Below the pieces are notes generated by a model, which ran no database searches, was not told the origin of the DNA, and worked only from the letters and a program-made list of their open reading frames with translations. Made by a program: the position numbers and the translations under genes. A stretch of DNA of 64,000 nt, taken from NCBI GenBank assembly GCA_965246995.1, contig OZ252008.1, positions 62,001 to 126,000 of the forward strand. The letters run 5' to 3'. Below, piece by piece: positions 1 through 8,925 of this stretch (position 1 is the first letter of the stretch; each line of letters starts with the position of its first letter). Source of the stretch: VXRJ01 sp965246995. Its GTDB lineage: Bacteria > Acidobacteriota > Vicinamibacteria > Vicinamibacterales > UBA8438.

Positions 1-354
1 GGTGTCGGCGTGCTGAGCGCGACGGCCGCGGTTGCGGCGATGGGCGATCCGGCCGCCTTCCGGTCCGGGCGCGAGTTTGCCGCCTGGTTGGGGCTGGTGC
101 CCCGGCACACGGGCACCGGCGGGCGGGTGCGCATGCTCGGGATCTCCAAGCGTGGGGATACCTACCTCCGCACCCTGTTGATCCATGGCGCCCGGTCGGT
201 GCTCATCAACGCGAAGGCGCCGACGGCCTGGCGACTTCAGCTGGCCAAGCGGCGTCCTCCCAATGTCATCGCCGTGGCGATCGCGAACAAGACAGCGCGC
301 ACGATGAACAGCGTTTGCTTCAACGGAGTCGGCCAAAGAGGTCGGCGTGGGTGA
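1..354 (+). pseudogene. IS110/IS1111-type transposase, C-terminal fragment
   Basis: The frame is open to the left edge of the window and reads the C-terminal transposase module of IS110-family enzymes: FRSGREFAAWLGLVPR, then a Gly/Arg-rich stretch and MLGISKRGDTYLRTLLIHGA. This half acts with an N-terminal DEDD catalytic half, which is outside the window. The usual ending after the ANKTAR motif is replaced by an unrelated tail of about 16 residues, so the 3' end looks rearranged rather than native. It is a decayed mobile-element remnant bordering the defence genes. The family call is secure; whether the upstream half is intact cannot be seen. Confidence 0.8.
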
Positions 355-417
355 TGCCGGGCGCGTTCTTCTAGAATTGGCGCGGCTGCTGTCGGGGTTT
401 GCCGACGCGCCCCACAT

Positions 418-3400
418 GTGATGCCTCAACCCGACCAGCTCCGCGCGCTACCGGAACGGTCACCGCAGGTCGGCGAGCTGGTCCAGGTTCGCTCCCGCCG
501 TTGGCTGGTCGAGGAGGTCACGCCGTCGGAGATCCCTGGTGCTTCGCCGGTCGTGACGCTGGCCTGCGCGGACGACGACGCGCAGGGACAGGCGCTGCGC
601 GTCTTCTGGGACTACGAGATCGACCGACGCATCCTCGAGGAGGAGGGCTGGGCGCATCTCGCCGAGCGGGGCTTCGACGACCCGCACCGGTTCGCGGCGT
701 TCCTGCACACGCTGCGCTGGCACTGTGTGACCGCCACCGACGCGAATCTGTTCCAGGCGCCGTTCCGCGCCGGCATCCGGATCGACGCCTACCAGATGGA
801 GCCGCTTCGCAAGGCGCTGCGGTTGCCGCGGGTCAACCTCTTCATCGCCGACGACACCGGACTCGGCAAGACGATCGAGGCGGGGCTCATCGCCCGCGAA
901 CTGCTGCTGCGCCGAAAGGCGAAGACGATCGTGGTCGCGGCGCCGCCGTCGGTGCTGGAGCAGTGGAAGGGGGAGCTGGAGGATCGCTTCGGCCTGGTCT
1001 TCGAGATCCTCGACCGTGCCTACCTGGGTCGGATGCGCCGCGAACGGGGCTTCGGCGTGAATCCGTGGATGACGCACAGCCGGTTCCTCGTGTCGCACAA
1101 CCTGCTGATCGATCCGAGCTACACCGATCCGATGCGCGCCTGGCTCGGAGCGATGCGGCCTGGCAGCCTGCTCATCCTGGACGAGGCGCACCACGCCGCG
1201 CCGTCGAGCGGCGGGCGCTACGGCATCGAGTCGAAATTCACCCGGGCCATCCGCGACCTCGCGGGACGGTTCGAGCACCGGCTGTTCCTGTCGGCGACGC
1301 CGCACAACGGCCACTCGAACAGCTTCTCGACGCTGCTGGAGCTGCTCGATCCCTACCGGTTCACCCGCGGGGTGAAGGTGCGCGGGCGCAAGGCGCTCGA
1401 GGACGTGATGGTCCGGCGTCTGAAGGAAGATATCCGTGCGACGCAGGGCGGCTTTCCGGAGCGGCGCGTCGAACGCGTCGTCATCGACGGGTTGCCGTTA
1501 GACGCGCCTGAGCTGGAACTGTCCCGCCTGCTCGACGAATACCGCACCGCCCGTGAAGAGCGGCACGCCAACACCTCCAGCAAGGCCCAGGCGGCCGCCG
1601 GCCTGCTCGTCGTCGGCCTGCAGCAGCGGCTGCTCTCGTCGGTCGAGGCGTTCGCGCGCAGTCTGGCCGTCCACCGCCGGACCGTCGAGCGCCACTGGGA
1701 GCAGGGGCAGGCCGAGACGGCGACGAGTGAGGAGCCCGTCCCGACTTCCGCGACGGGACAGCCGAGCGCACCAGAAGTCAACGGGGCGTCCACTGACGAG
1801 GTGCACGACCTCTTCCTCACGCCGCCCGCCGACGACGACGAGCGCGGCGAGCACGAGGCCGATGTCATCGAGGCCGAGGAAGACGCCCAGATCGAGGCGA
1901 TCACCGCGGCCGCCGAATCCGGCTCGACGTCCGATCCCCGTGCAGTACGGACGGAGCTGTGGCGGCGGGAGCAACAGTTGCTCGACCGGATGCAGGTGAT
2001 CGCCGAGCGCGCCCGCCACCAGCCGGACGCGAAGACGCGTCGGCTCATCGACTGGATCCGCGAGCGGATGTGCCCGTGCCTGCCGCCGTTCGGCAGCCAG
2101 CCCGCCGGCCCGACGCCGCGCTGGAACGACCGTCGCGTCCTCATCTTCACGGAGAATCGCGAGGGGACGAAGCGTTATCTGAAGGCCATTCTGGAGCAGG
2201 CCATCGACGGGACCGATCGCGCCGACGAGCGCATCGAGGTGATCGATGGGCTTACCCGGGGTGCCCGCCGCAAGGAGATCCAGCGGCGATTCAACGCCGA
2301 CCCGGCCACCGATCCGCTGCGCATCCTGCTGGCCACCGACGCGGCCCGCGAGGGGCTGAACTTCCAGGCCCATTGCGCCGACCTGTTCCACCTCGATTTG
2401 CCGTGGAACCCGGGCCGCATCGAGCAGCGCAACGGCCGCATCGACCGCAAGCTCCAGCCGGCGCCGGAGGTGCGCTGTCACTACTTCGTGCTGCCGCAGC
2501 GCATCGAGGACCGCGTGCTGGAGGTGCTTGTTCGCAAGACGGAGACGATCAAGCGGGAGCTCGGCAGCCTGTCGACGGTGATCGACGACGACGTGGAGCG
2601 GCGGCTGCGTGGCGGCATCCGCCACCGGGACGCAGACCGGCTGAAACGCGAGATCGAGACGGCGGATCTCGATGCGGTTCGCCGGCGGATCACCGAGGAT
2701 GAGCTCGAGGCGGCGCGCGACCGGCGGGACGACCTGACGGCGCAGGTGGAGCGGTGCCGTGGTTTGCTCGAGCGATCCCGGAACTGGGTCGGGTTCGAGG
2801 CGGCGCCGTTCCGCCAGACGTTGTCCTGCGCGCTGGAGCTGCTGGGAGCCGAGCCACTGGCGCGAAGCGCCGACGGCAACGGTGGCGACCAAGGAAAGGC
2901 TACCTGGACCTTTCCGGCACTCGATCGGCGGACTGGCGCCGACCCAACCTGGGCGGCGACGCTCGACACGCTCCGGCCCCCGCGCAAGGCCGACCAGAGG
3001 CTGGCCGACTGGCGCCGCGAGGCGCCGATCCGGCCGGTCGTCTTCGAAGACGCCGGCGTACTCAGTGACGACACCGTCCACCTGCACCTGGAGCAACGGG
3101 TGGCCCAGCGTCTGCTCGCGCGGTTCCGCGCCCAGGGCTTCATCTACCACGACCTGTCACGCGCCTGTCTCGCGCAGGCGAACGACTCGATTCCCCGGGT
3201 CGTCCTTCTCGGGCGGCTGTGTCTCTACGGGCGCCGGGCGGAGCGGCTGCACGAGGAGATCGTCCCGCTGGCGGCCCGGTGGATCGAACCGGGGCGGCGG
3301 AGCGGTCCGCTCCGGGCCTACGCGCGCGAAGCCGAGACGCGGACGCTCGATCTGCTGAAGCAGTCGCTGACCGGTCGCCTGGACTGGACGCCGCACGACG

Positions 3401-3801
3401 TCATCCGCGCCCGGCTGCTGGCGACGGCGCCGCGCGACGTCGAGGAACTGCTACCGCAACTCGAGCCGCGGGCCGAGGAGTTGGCCGCGCTGGCGACGCG
3501 CAGGCTGCGCGAGCGGGGAGAGCGGGAGGCGCGCGACCTGGACGAAACGCTCCGCCGGCAGCGCGAACGCATCGTCGAGGAGCTCGACCGTCACGAGGGT
3601 CGTTTCGCGCAGATCGCACTGGAATTCGACGAAGAGGAGCGACGGCAGCTTCAGTCGAACATGCGCTACTGGCGCAAGCGCCTCGACCAGTTCGACCGAG
3701 ACCTGGAGCAGGAGCCGCGCCGGATCCGAGCCTTCTATGAGGTGCAGGCACAGCGGGTCGAGCCGGTCGGCGTGGTGTACCTGTGGCCGGAGACGAATTG
3801 A
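418..3801 (+). CDS. drmD: SNF2-family helicase, DISARM DrmD-like
   Basis: Predicted 1127-residue ATP-dependent DNA translocase. The N-terminal ~110 residues carry the extension typical of DrmD-like proteins. Next come helicase motif I DDTGLGKT (145-152), the DEAH box (255-258), motif III SATP (292-295), an acidic insert around 440-500, and the C-terminal helicase domain with LIFTEN (about 575) and the arginine-rich QRNGRIDR (670-677). The last ~250 residues are charged and probably coiled coil. The protein is complete with intact ATPase motifs. In class 1 DISARM, drmD stands beside an adenine methyltransferase, and the same pairing is seen here at 4539. The ATG is the first in frame after the upstream IS remnant. 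Helicase identity is certain; the DrmD subfamily rests on length, extension and partner. Confidence 0.82.
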   Translation: MMPQPDQLRALPERSPQVGELVQVRSRRWLVEEVTPSEIPGASPVVTLACADDDAQGQALRVFWDYEIDRRILEEEGWAHLAERGFDDPHRFAAFLHTLRWHCVTATDANLFQAPFRAGIRIDAYQMEPLRKALRLPRVNLFIADDTGLGKTIEAGLIARELLLRRKAKTIVVAAPPSVLEQWKGELEDRFGLVFEILDRAYLGRMRRERGFGVNPWMTHSRFLVSHNLLIDPSYTDPMRAWLGAMRPGSLLILDEAHHAAPSSGGRYGIESKFTRAIRDLAGRFEHRLFLSATPHNGHSNSFSTLLELLDPYRFTRGVKVRGRKALEDVMVRRLKEDIRATQGGFPERRVERVVIDGLPLDAPELELSRLLDEYRTAREERHANTSSKAQAAAGLLVVGLQQRLLSSVEAFARSLAVHRRTVERHWEQGQAETATSEEPVPTSATGQPSAPEVNGASTDEVHDLFLTPPADDDERGEHEADVIEAEEDAQIEAITAAAESGSTSDPRAVRTELWRREQQLLDRMQVIAERARHQPDAKTRRLIDWIRERMCPCLPPFGSQPAGPTPRWNDRRVLIFTENREGTKRYLKAILEQAIDGTDRADERIEVIDGLTRGARRKEIQRRFNADPATDPLRILLATDAAREGLNFQAHCADLFHLDLPWNPGRIEQRNGRIDRKLQPAPEVRCHYFVLPQRIEDRVLEVLVRKTETIKRELGSLSTVIDDDVERRLRGGIRHRDADRLKREIETADLDAVRRRITEDELEAARDRRDDLTAQVERCRGLLERSRNWVGFEAAPFRQTLSCALELLGAEPLARSADGNGGDQGKATWTFPALDRRTGADPTWAATLDTLRPPRKADQRLADWRREAPIRPVVFEDAGVLSDDTVHLHLEQRVAQRLLARFRAQGFIYHDLSRACLAQANDSIPRVVLLGRLCLYGRRAERLHEEIVPLAARWIEPGRRSGPLRAYAREAETRTLDLLKQSLTGRLDWTPHDVIRARLLATAPRDVEELLPQLEPRAEELAALATRRLRERGEREARDLDETLRRQRERIVEELDRHEGRFAQIALEFDEEERRQLQSNMRYWRKRLDQFDRDLEQEPRRIRAFYEVQAQRVEPVGVVYLWPETN

Positions 3802-3847
3802 GTGGCCTCACGCCAACGTGTGGCGATCTGTTGCTGATCGGATTACC

Positions 3848-4135
3848 ATGCATTTCATGAACGGCCTTTCTGTCAAGTTGCCGGAAGAGTTGCATGCGGT
3901 GCTCTCCAGGGAAGCGCGGCGCCGCAACGTCAGCCGGTCGTCCCTCGTGCGGGAGCTCATCGCGAACGCGCTGAGCGACAGGGGCGGCGCGCCGCCACCG
4001 AGTTGCGCGGATCTCGCCGGTGACCTGGTCGGCGCCGTTCGCAGCGGACGTTCCGACCTGGCGACGAATACGCGTCTGCTCGACGAGGCTGTCGTCCAGG
4101 ACTCCCACCGTGCCGGCGCCGACGGTCATCGTTGA
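3848..4135 (+). CDS. Ribbon-helix-helix antitoxin
   Basis: Small protein (95 residues from the ATG at 3848; a second ATG at 3857 is possible). It begins with a ribbon-helix-helix DNA-binding motif, GLSVKLPEELHAVLSREA, followed by a Ser/Arg turn and a hydrophobic helix. RHH antitoxins bind their own promoter and neutralise a partner PIN-domain RNase with their C-terminal tail. The stop codon lies inside the next gene, a PIN toxin (26 bp overlap), which supports a translationally coupled pair. The pair sits between the DISARM helicase and methyltransferase genes in the same orientation. Confidence 0.8.
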   Translation: MHFMNGLSVKLPEELHAVLSREARRRNVSRSSLVRELIANALSDRGGAPPPSCADLAGDLVGAVRSGRSDLATNTRLLDEAVVQDSHRAGADGHR

Positions 4136-4535
4136 CACCGGGCCCATCGTTGCGCTGCTCGATGCGGACGAGGCGCACCACGAGTGGGCGCGCACGCAGT
4201 TTGCTGCGCTGGGAGCACCGCTGCTCACTTGCGAAGCCGCGCTCTCGGAGGCGTCGTTTCTGTTGCAACGGGCCGGAGCCGATCAGAGCCTGCCGGTGAC
4301 GCTGGTTGGCCGGGGTGTGCTGCGCATCGAGCACCCGATCGCAAGCGAGGCCGATGCGCTGGCCGTCCGGGGATTGATTCGTCGCTACCGTAGCGTGCCA
4401 ATGTCGTTTGCCGATGCCTGTCTGGTTCGACTGCTTGAGGGCACCGATAGCGCGTCGATCATGACGCTCGATTCCGATTTCCGCATCTATAGGCAGGCTG
4501 GACGGCGGGTCATTCCCCTGCTCATGCCGACGTAG
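4110..4535 (+). CDS. PIN-domain toxin (VapC-like RNase)
   Basis: 141-residue PIN domain starting at GTG 4110, where the conserved opening VIVDTGPIVALLDADEAHH begins; any earlier start would add an unrelated leader. The acidic set is visible: the Asp of IVDTGP, the Glu in EAALSEAS, the Asp of FADACL and the Asp residues of TLDSDF. PIN toxins are Mg2+-dependent RNases that usually cut tRNA or rRNA. The gene overlaps the upstream RHH antitoxin and ends 3 bp before the methyltransferase start, so the whole stretch may be one transcript. It looks intact. Confidence 0.83.
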   Translation: MPAPTVIVDTGPIVALLDADEAHHEWARTQFAALGAPLLTCEAALSEASFLLQRAGADQSLPVTLVGRGVLRIEHPIASEADALAVRGLIRRYRSVPMSFADACLVRLLEGTDSASIMTLDSDFRIYRQAGRRVIPLLMPT

Positions 4536-4538
4536 CCG

Positions 4539-7500
4539 ATGCCGAAGCGCGACCCGCACAGAGACGCTCACCTGGAGTGGATCGGCTTCGTCCGGCCGAC
4601 CGGCCTCGTGGTGTCGGCACCGGCCCTGGTCCGCGCCGGGGCGATTCTCCCGCGCGATCCGGAAGGGCAGCGACTGCTGCGCGCCTGCGTCACCGAACGG
4701 CGTCTCCATCCCGACCGCGAACCGGAGCCGTGGCTGCCGGACTTTCGGGCGTTCGCCTCATCGGTGCTCGGCTGGAACTTCTCGCCGAGGGGCTACGCGG
4801 GGACTGTCGAGTGCCCGATCCCGCCGGAGCTGGAGACGCCACTGCAGGAAGGCGGGGAGGTGCTGCGTCCCGACTTCGCGGTACGCGAGCGCGACCCCCG
4901 GGGAAACGCGTCCGCGTGGCAGCTCATCGTCAAGGTCATCGAGCCCGGCGAGGACTTCGATCGCGTTGCCGGCGGGGCCGGCCGCCTGGAGGTGTCGGCC
5001 CACGGTCGAATGGAACGGCTGCTGCGGCAGACCGGTGTTCCGGCAGGTTTGCTGTGCAACGGCCGCTCACTCCGCCTCGTCTCGGCGCCTCGCGGCGAAA
5101 GCTCCGGCTGGCTCGACGTGCACGTGGCCGACATGGTCACCACGGCGGGCCGGCCGATCGTGGCTGCGCTGCGGCTGCTGCTGAGCCAGACCCGGCTCCT
5201 GAGTCTCCCGCGCGACAAGCGTTTCGCCGCGCTGCTCGCGGACAGCCGGCGCTTCCAGAACGAGGTGAGCGAGCGGCTGGCCGAGCAGGTGCTGCACGCG
5301 CTCTACGAACTACTGCGCGGCATCCAGGCGGCCGACGACACCTCGAAGGGAAAACTGCTGCGCGCGCCGCTGGCCGAGCGGCCCGACGATATCTACCACG
5401 CGCTGCTCACCGTCATCCTGCGCCTCGTCTTCCTGCTCTACGCGGAGGAGCGGGACCTGCTGCCCGGCGGCGAGACGTTCGCGCGCCACTACTCCCTCGC
5501 CGGCCTGTACGAGCGCCTGCGCGAGGACGCCGCGCTGCACCCCGACACGCTGAACCAGCGCTACGGCGCCTGGGCGCAGCTTCTCGTGCTGTTCCGGCTG
5601 TTCCACGACGGCGCCGAGGCGGATGGTCTGCACCTGCCCAGACGCCACGGCGCGTTGTTCGACCCCGACCGCTTCCCGTTTCTCGAAGGCCGGGGCGCCG
5701 GGGCGCGCCAGATTCACGAACGGATCGAGCCACCGCTCGTGCCCGACGGCACCATCTACCGCGCGCTCGACAAGCTGCTGGTGCTCGACGGCGAGCGCAT
5801 CTCGTACCGCGCCCTCGACGTGGAGCAGATCGGCTCTGTCTACGAGACGATGATGGGCTTCCGGCTCGAGACGGCCCGCGGCCGGTCGGTGGCGATCAAG
5901 GCGCAGAAGAAGCACGGCGCGCCCACAACCGTAAACCTGGAGGCGCTGGCCGCCGAGCCGGGCCACCGCCGGGCGCAGTGGCTGCGGGAGCGGACCGACC
6001 GCGCGCTCACCGACACCGTGCGCAAGCCGGTGGCCGCAGCCCAGGCCGTCGCCGACCTGCACGCGGCGCTGCACCCCGTGATCGACACCGCCGCCACGCC
6101 CGACCTCGTGCCGCCCGGCGCCCTCGTGCTGCAGCCGAGCGAGGCGCGCCGCCGCTCCGGATCCCACTACACACCGCGCGAACTGACCGAGCCGATCGTC
6201 CGCACCACGCTGGAGCCGATCCTCGCCCGCCTGCGCGGACCCGGCGGCAAGCCGCCGAGGCCGGCGGCGATCCTCGACCTGAAGGTCTGCGACCCGGCAA
6301 TGGGCTCCGGGGCCTTCCTGGTGGAAGCGTGCCGCCAGCTCGGCGATGCGCTGATCGAAGCGTGGCGCGCCGCCGGCGACGACGCGGCACCCGACATTCC
6401 GCCCGGCGAGGACGAAGTGATCTTCGCCCGCCGGCTCATCGCCCAGCGCTGCCTCTACGGCGTGGACCGCAACCCGATGGCCGTCGACCTGGCCAAGGTC
6501 TCGCTTTGGCTCGCCACGCTGGCCAAGGAACACGCCCTCACGTTCGTCGATCACGCGCTGCGGCACGGCGATTCGCTCGTCGGGTTGTCGCAGCGCCAGA
6601 TCGAGACGTTCCACTGGGACACCACCAGCAAGTACTCCCAGCAGGGGTTCGAGACCATCCCCGTGCGGGAACAGGTCGCCAAGGTGTCCGAGTTGCGCCG
6701 CCAAATCCGTGAGGCCGACGCCAGCGTCCCGGACTGGGATCTGCGCGACTGGTGGGACGAAGCCCGCTTCGAGCTCGACAAGGTGCGTCTGTTCGGCGAC
6801 CTGGCAACCGCCGCCTTCTTCGAGGGGAGCAAACCAAAGGAACGCGAAGCCCGGCGCGCAGAGTACGCCGCTGCCGTCATCGAGGGTCAGGCCGACCAGT
6901 TCCGCGCAGAGCTCGACGAGCGCCGCCGCGACGACGCGCCCCTGGCGCCGTTCCACTGGGAGCTGGAGTTCCCGGAGGTGTTTGAACGCAAGTCATCAGC
7001 CGGGAGCGTGAGGAGGAACCCCTCGCAAGAGAAGCCGCCGGGGTTCGATGCGATCGTCGGAAATCCACCGTTTGCGGGCAAGAACTCGGTGGCCGCTGGA
7101 AACGTCGCGAACTACCCCGACTGGTTGAAGGAGATCCACGAGGAAAGCCACGGCAACGCCGATCTCGTCGCCCACTTCTTCCGCCGCGCGTTCGATCTCG
7201 TCCGACATCAAGGCGCGTTCGGCCTCATCGCCACCAACACCATCGCCCAGGGCGACACTCGCGCCAGCGGCCTGCGCTGGATCTGCAAGCACGGCGGCGA
7301 GATATTTTCCGTCCGCCGCCGGGTCAAATGGCCCGGTCTGGCCGCCGTCGTCGTCAGCGTGCTGCATATCGGAAAGGATGCGGTCATGGACCGCAAGCAG
7401 ATCGACGGCCGCGACGTCGAGCGCATCACGGCGTTCCTGTTCCACCGCGGCGGCCACGACGATCCCGTCCGCCTCAAAGCCAACGCGGGCAAGAGCTTCC

Positions 7501-8159
7501 AGGGCAGCATCGTCCTCGGCATGGGCTTCACGTTCGACGACACCGACACGAAGGGTGTCGCCTCGCCGCTGTCCGAGATGCACCGGCTCATCGAGAAAGA
7601 CCCACGGAACCAGGAGGTGATCTTCCCCTACATCGGTGGACAGGAGGTAAACACCAGCCCGACGCATGCGCATCACCGGTATGTGATCAACTTCAGTGAC
7701 TTTCCGTTGCGGCGGGCGAGTGTCGAAACCGGCGGAGCAGGTGTGCCCGAAGACAGCCGGGTACCGGCCGATGAACTCGTTGAGCCGGTGACGTCGTGGG
7801 TCGACGCGACGGACGAGCAGCGGCGTGCGTGGCTCCACCAGGGAAGAGTTCCGCTCGACTATCCCCAGCCGGCGGCTGCAGACTGGACGGACTTGTTGCC
7901 GATTGTGAAAGAACGGGTGCGAGGCACGCGCGGGAGACACTCGACGGCGCCGTGGTGGCAGTTTGAACGCGTTCGCCCCGAACTCTATGCCACCATCGGC
8001 GGCCTGGAGCGGGTGCTGGTGATTCCCCAGACGTCGAACGTTCAGGCACTAGCCCGGATAATTCGTGAAGGGTCCGATTTCGATAGTGACGCAAGGACCC
8101 CCGTGTGGTACAAATGCTGTGAAGCCAGACATTTACCCACCACAGAGGCCCTTGCGTGA
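4539..8159 (+). pseudogene. drmMI: N6-adenine methyltransferase, DISARM DrmMI-like, 3'-truncated
   Basis: Large Eco57I/PglX-type methyltransferase. The N-terminal ~200 residues resemble a degenerate PD-(D/E)XK region. SAM-binding motif I is DPAMGSG (585-591) and catalytic motif IV is NPPF (842-845), placing it among N6-adenine methylases. After ERVLVIPQTSNVQALA (about residue 1171) the sequence runs into the left part of an IS1380 element, and the last ~35 residues are IS-encoded. The expected C-terminal target-recognition part is missing. With DrmD it forms the variable half of class 1 DISARM, where it would mark self DNA. The truncation probably disables it. A PglX of BREX is the main alternative, but no BREX gene is present. 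Confidence 0.8.
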
Positions 8160-8925
8160 CGACCGACAAGATATCACAGACTGTCCTCTTTCCGGATCTC
8201 TTCGACAAGCCCCTCGTCGCGACGTTCGACCGCCAGCACGCGAGTTCCGATGGCGGCGCGGTTCTGCTCAAGGCGGCCGAGCGGCTGTACGGGTTGGTGG
8301 CGGGCTTTGCCCGCTGTCTGGTCGACCGGCGGGAGCCCGGGAAGGTTCGGCACACGTTGGCGGAGTTGCTCGGCCAGCGGATCTTCGGCATTGCGTGTGG
8401 CCATCCGGATGGTAACGACGCCGACCGCCTCGCCGACGATCCGATCCACAAGCTGTTGCTCGGGCGCGACCCGGTCGCTGGCGAGGCGTTGGCCTCGCAG
8501 CCGACGATCTCTCGGTTCGAGAACGGCGTCGGCCGGTCTGCCCTCTACGAGCTGGCGCGCGAGCTGGCGATGCGGGTCATCGAGCGGCATCAGCGCCGGC
8601 TGGACGGGCGGGCGCGGCGGATCACGATCGACCTGGATCCCACCGACGACGCGACGCACGGCGCCCAGCAGCTCACCTTCTTCAACGGGCACTACGATAG
8701 CTGGTGCTACCTGCCGTTGCTGGCGTTTCTGACCTTCGACCAGGAACGCGAACAGTATCTGTGCGCGGCGGTGCTGCGGCCCGGAAATGTGTCGGCCACC
8801 CGCGGGACCGTGGGCGTGTTGTGTCGGCTGCTGCCCCTGCTGCGGCAGGCCTTTCCCCAGGCGCGGTTTCTCGTCCGGCTCGACGGGGGCTTTGCGACGC
8901 CGGAGATCTTGAGCATTGCGGCCAG
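8056..8925 (+). mobile_element. IS1380-family element, left part only
   Basis: From about 8056 the methyltransferase reading is replaced by an IS1380-type left end. A near-inverted pair (GTGACGCAAGG near 8089 and CCCTTGCGTGAC near 8149) lies just upstream of the transposase start. The transposase itself is recognisable to about 8925. The right half and right terminus are absent. Both boundaries are estimated from where protein similarity stops, so they are good to perhaps 20 bp. Confidence 0.7.

Noticed and set aside
1498..3150. 550-codon open frame on the minus strand inside drmD
   Set aside because: Lies wholly opposite conserved helicase motifs; shadow frame.
4539..8159. BREX PglX instead of DISARM methyltransferase
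   Set aside because: The two families are similar, but no pglZ, brxC or brxA is near, while the partner is an SNF2 helicase of DrmD type. Kept as DISARM with stated uncertainty.
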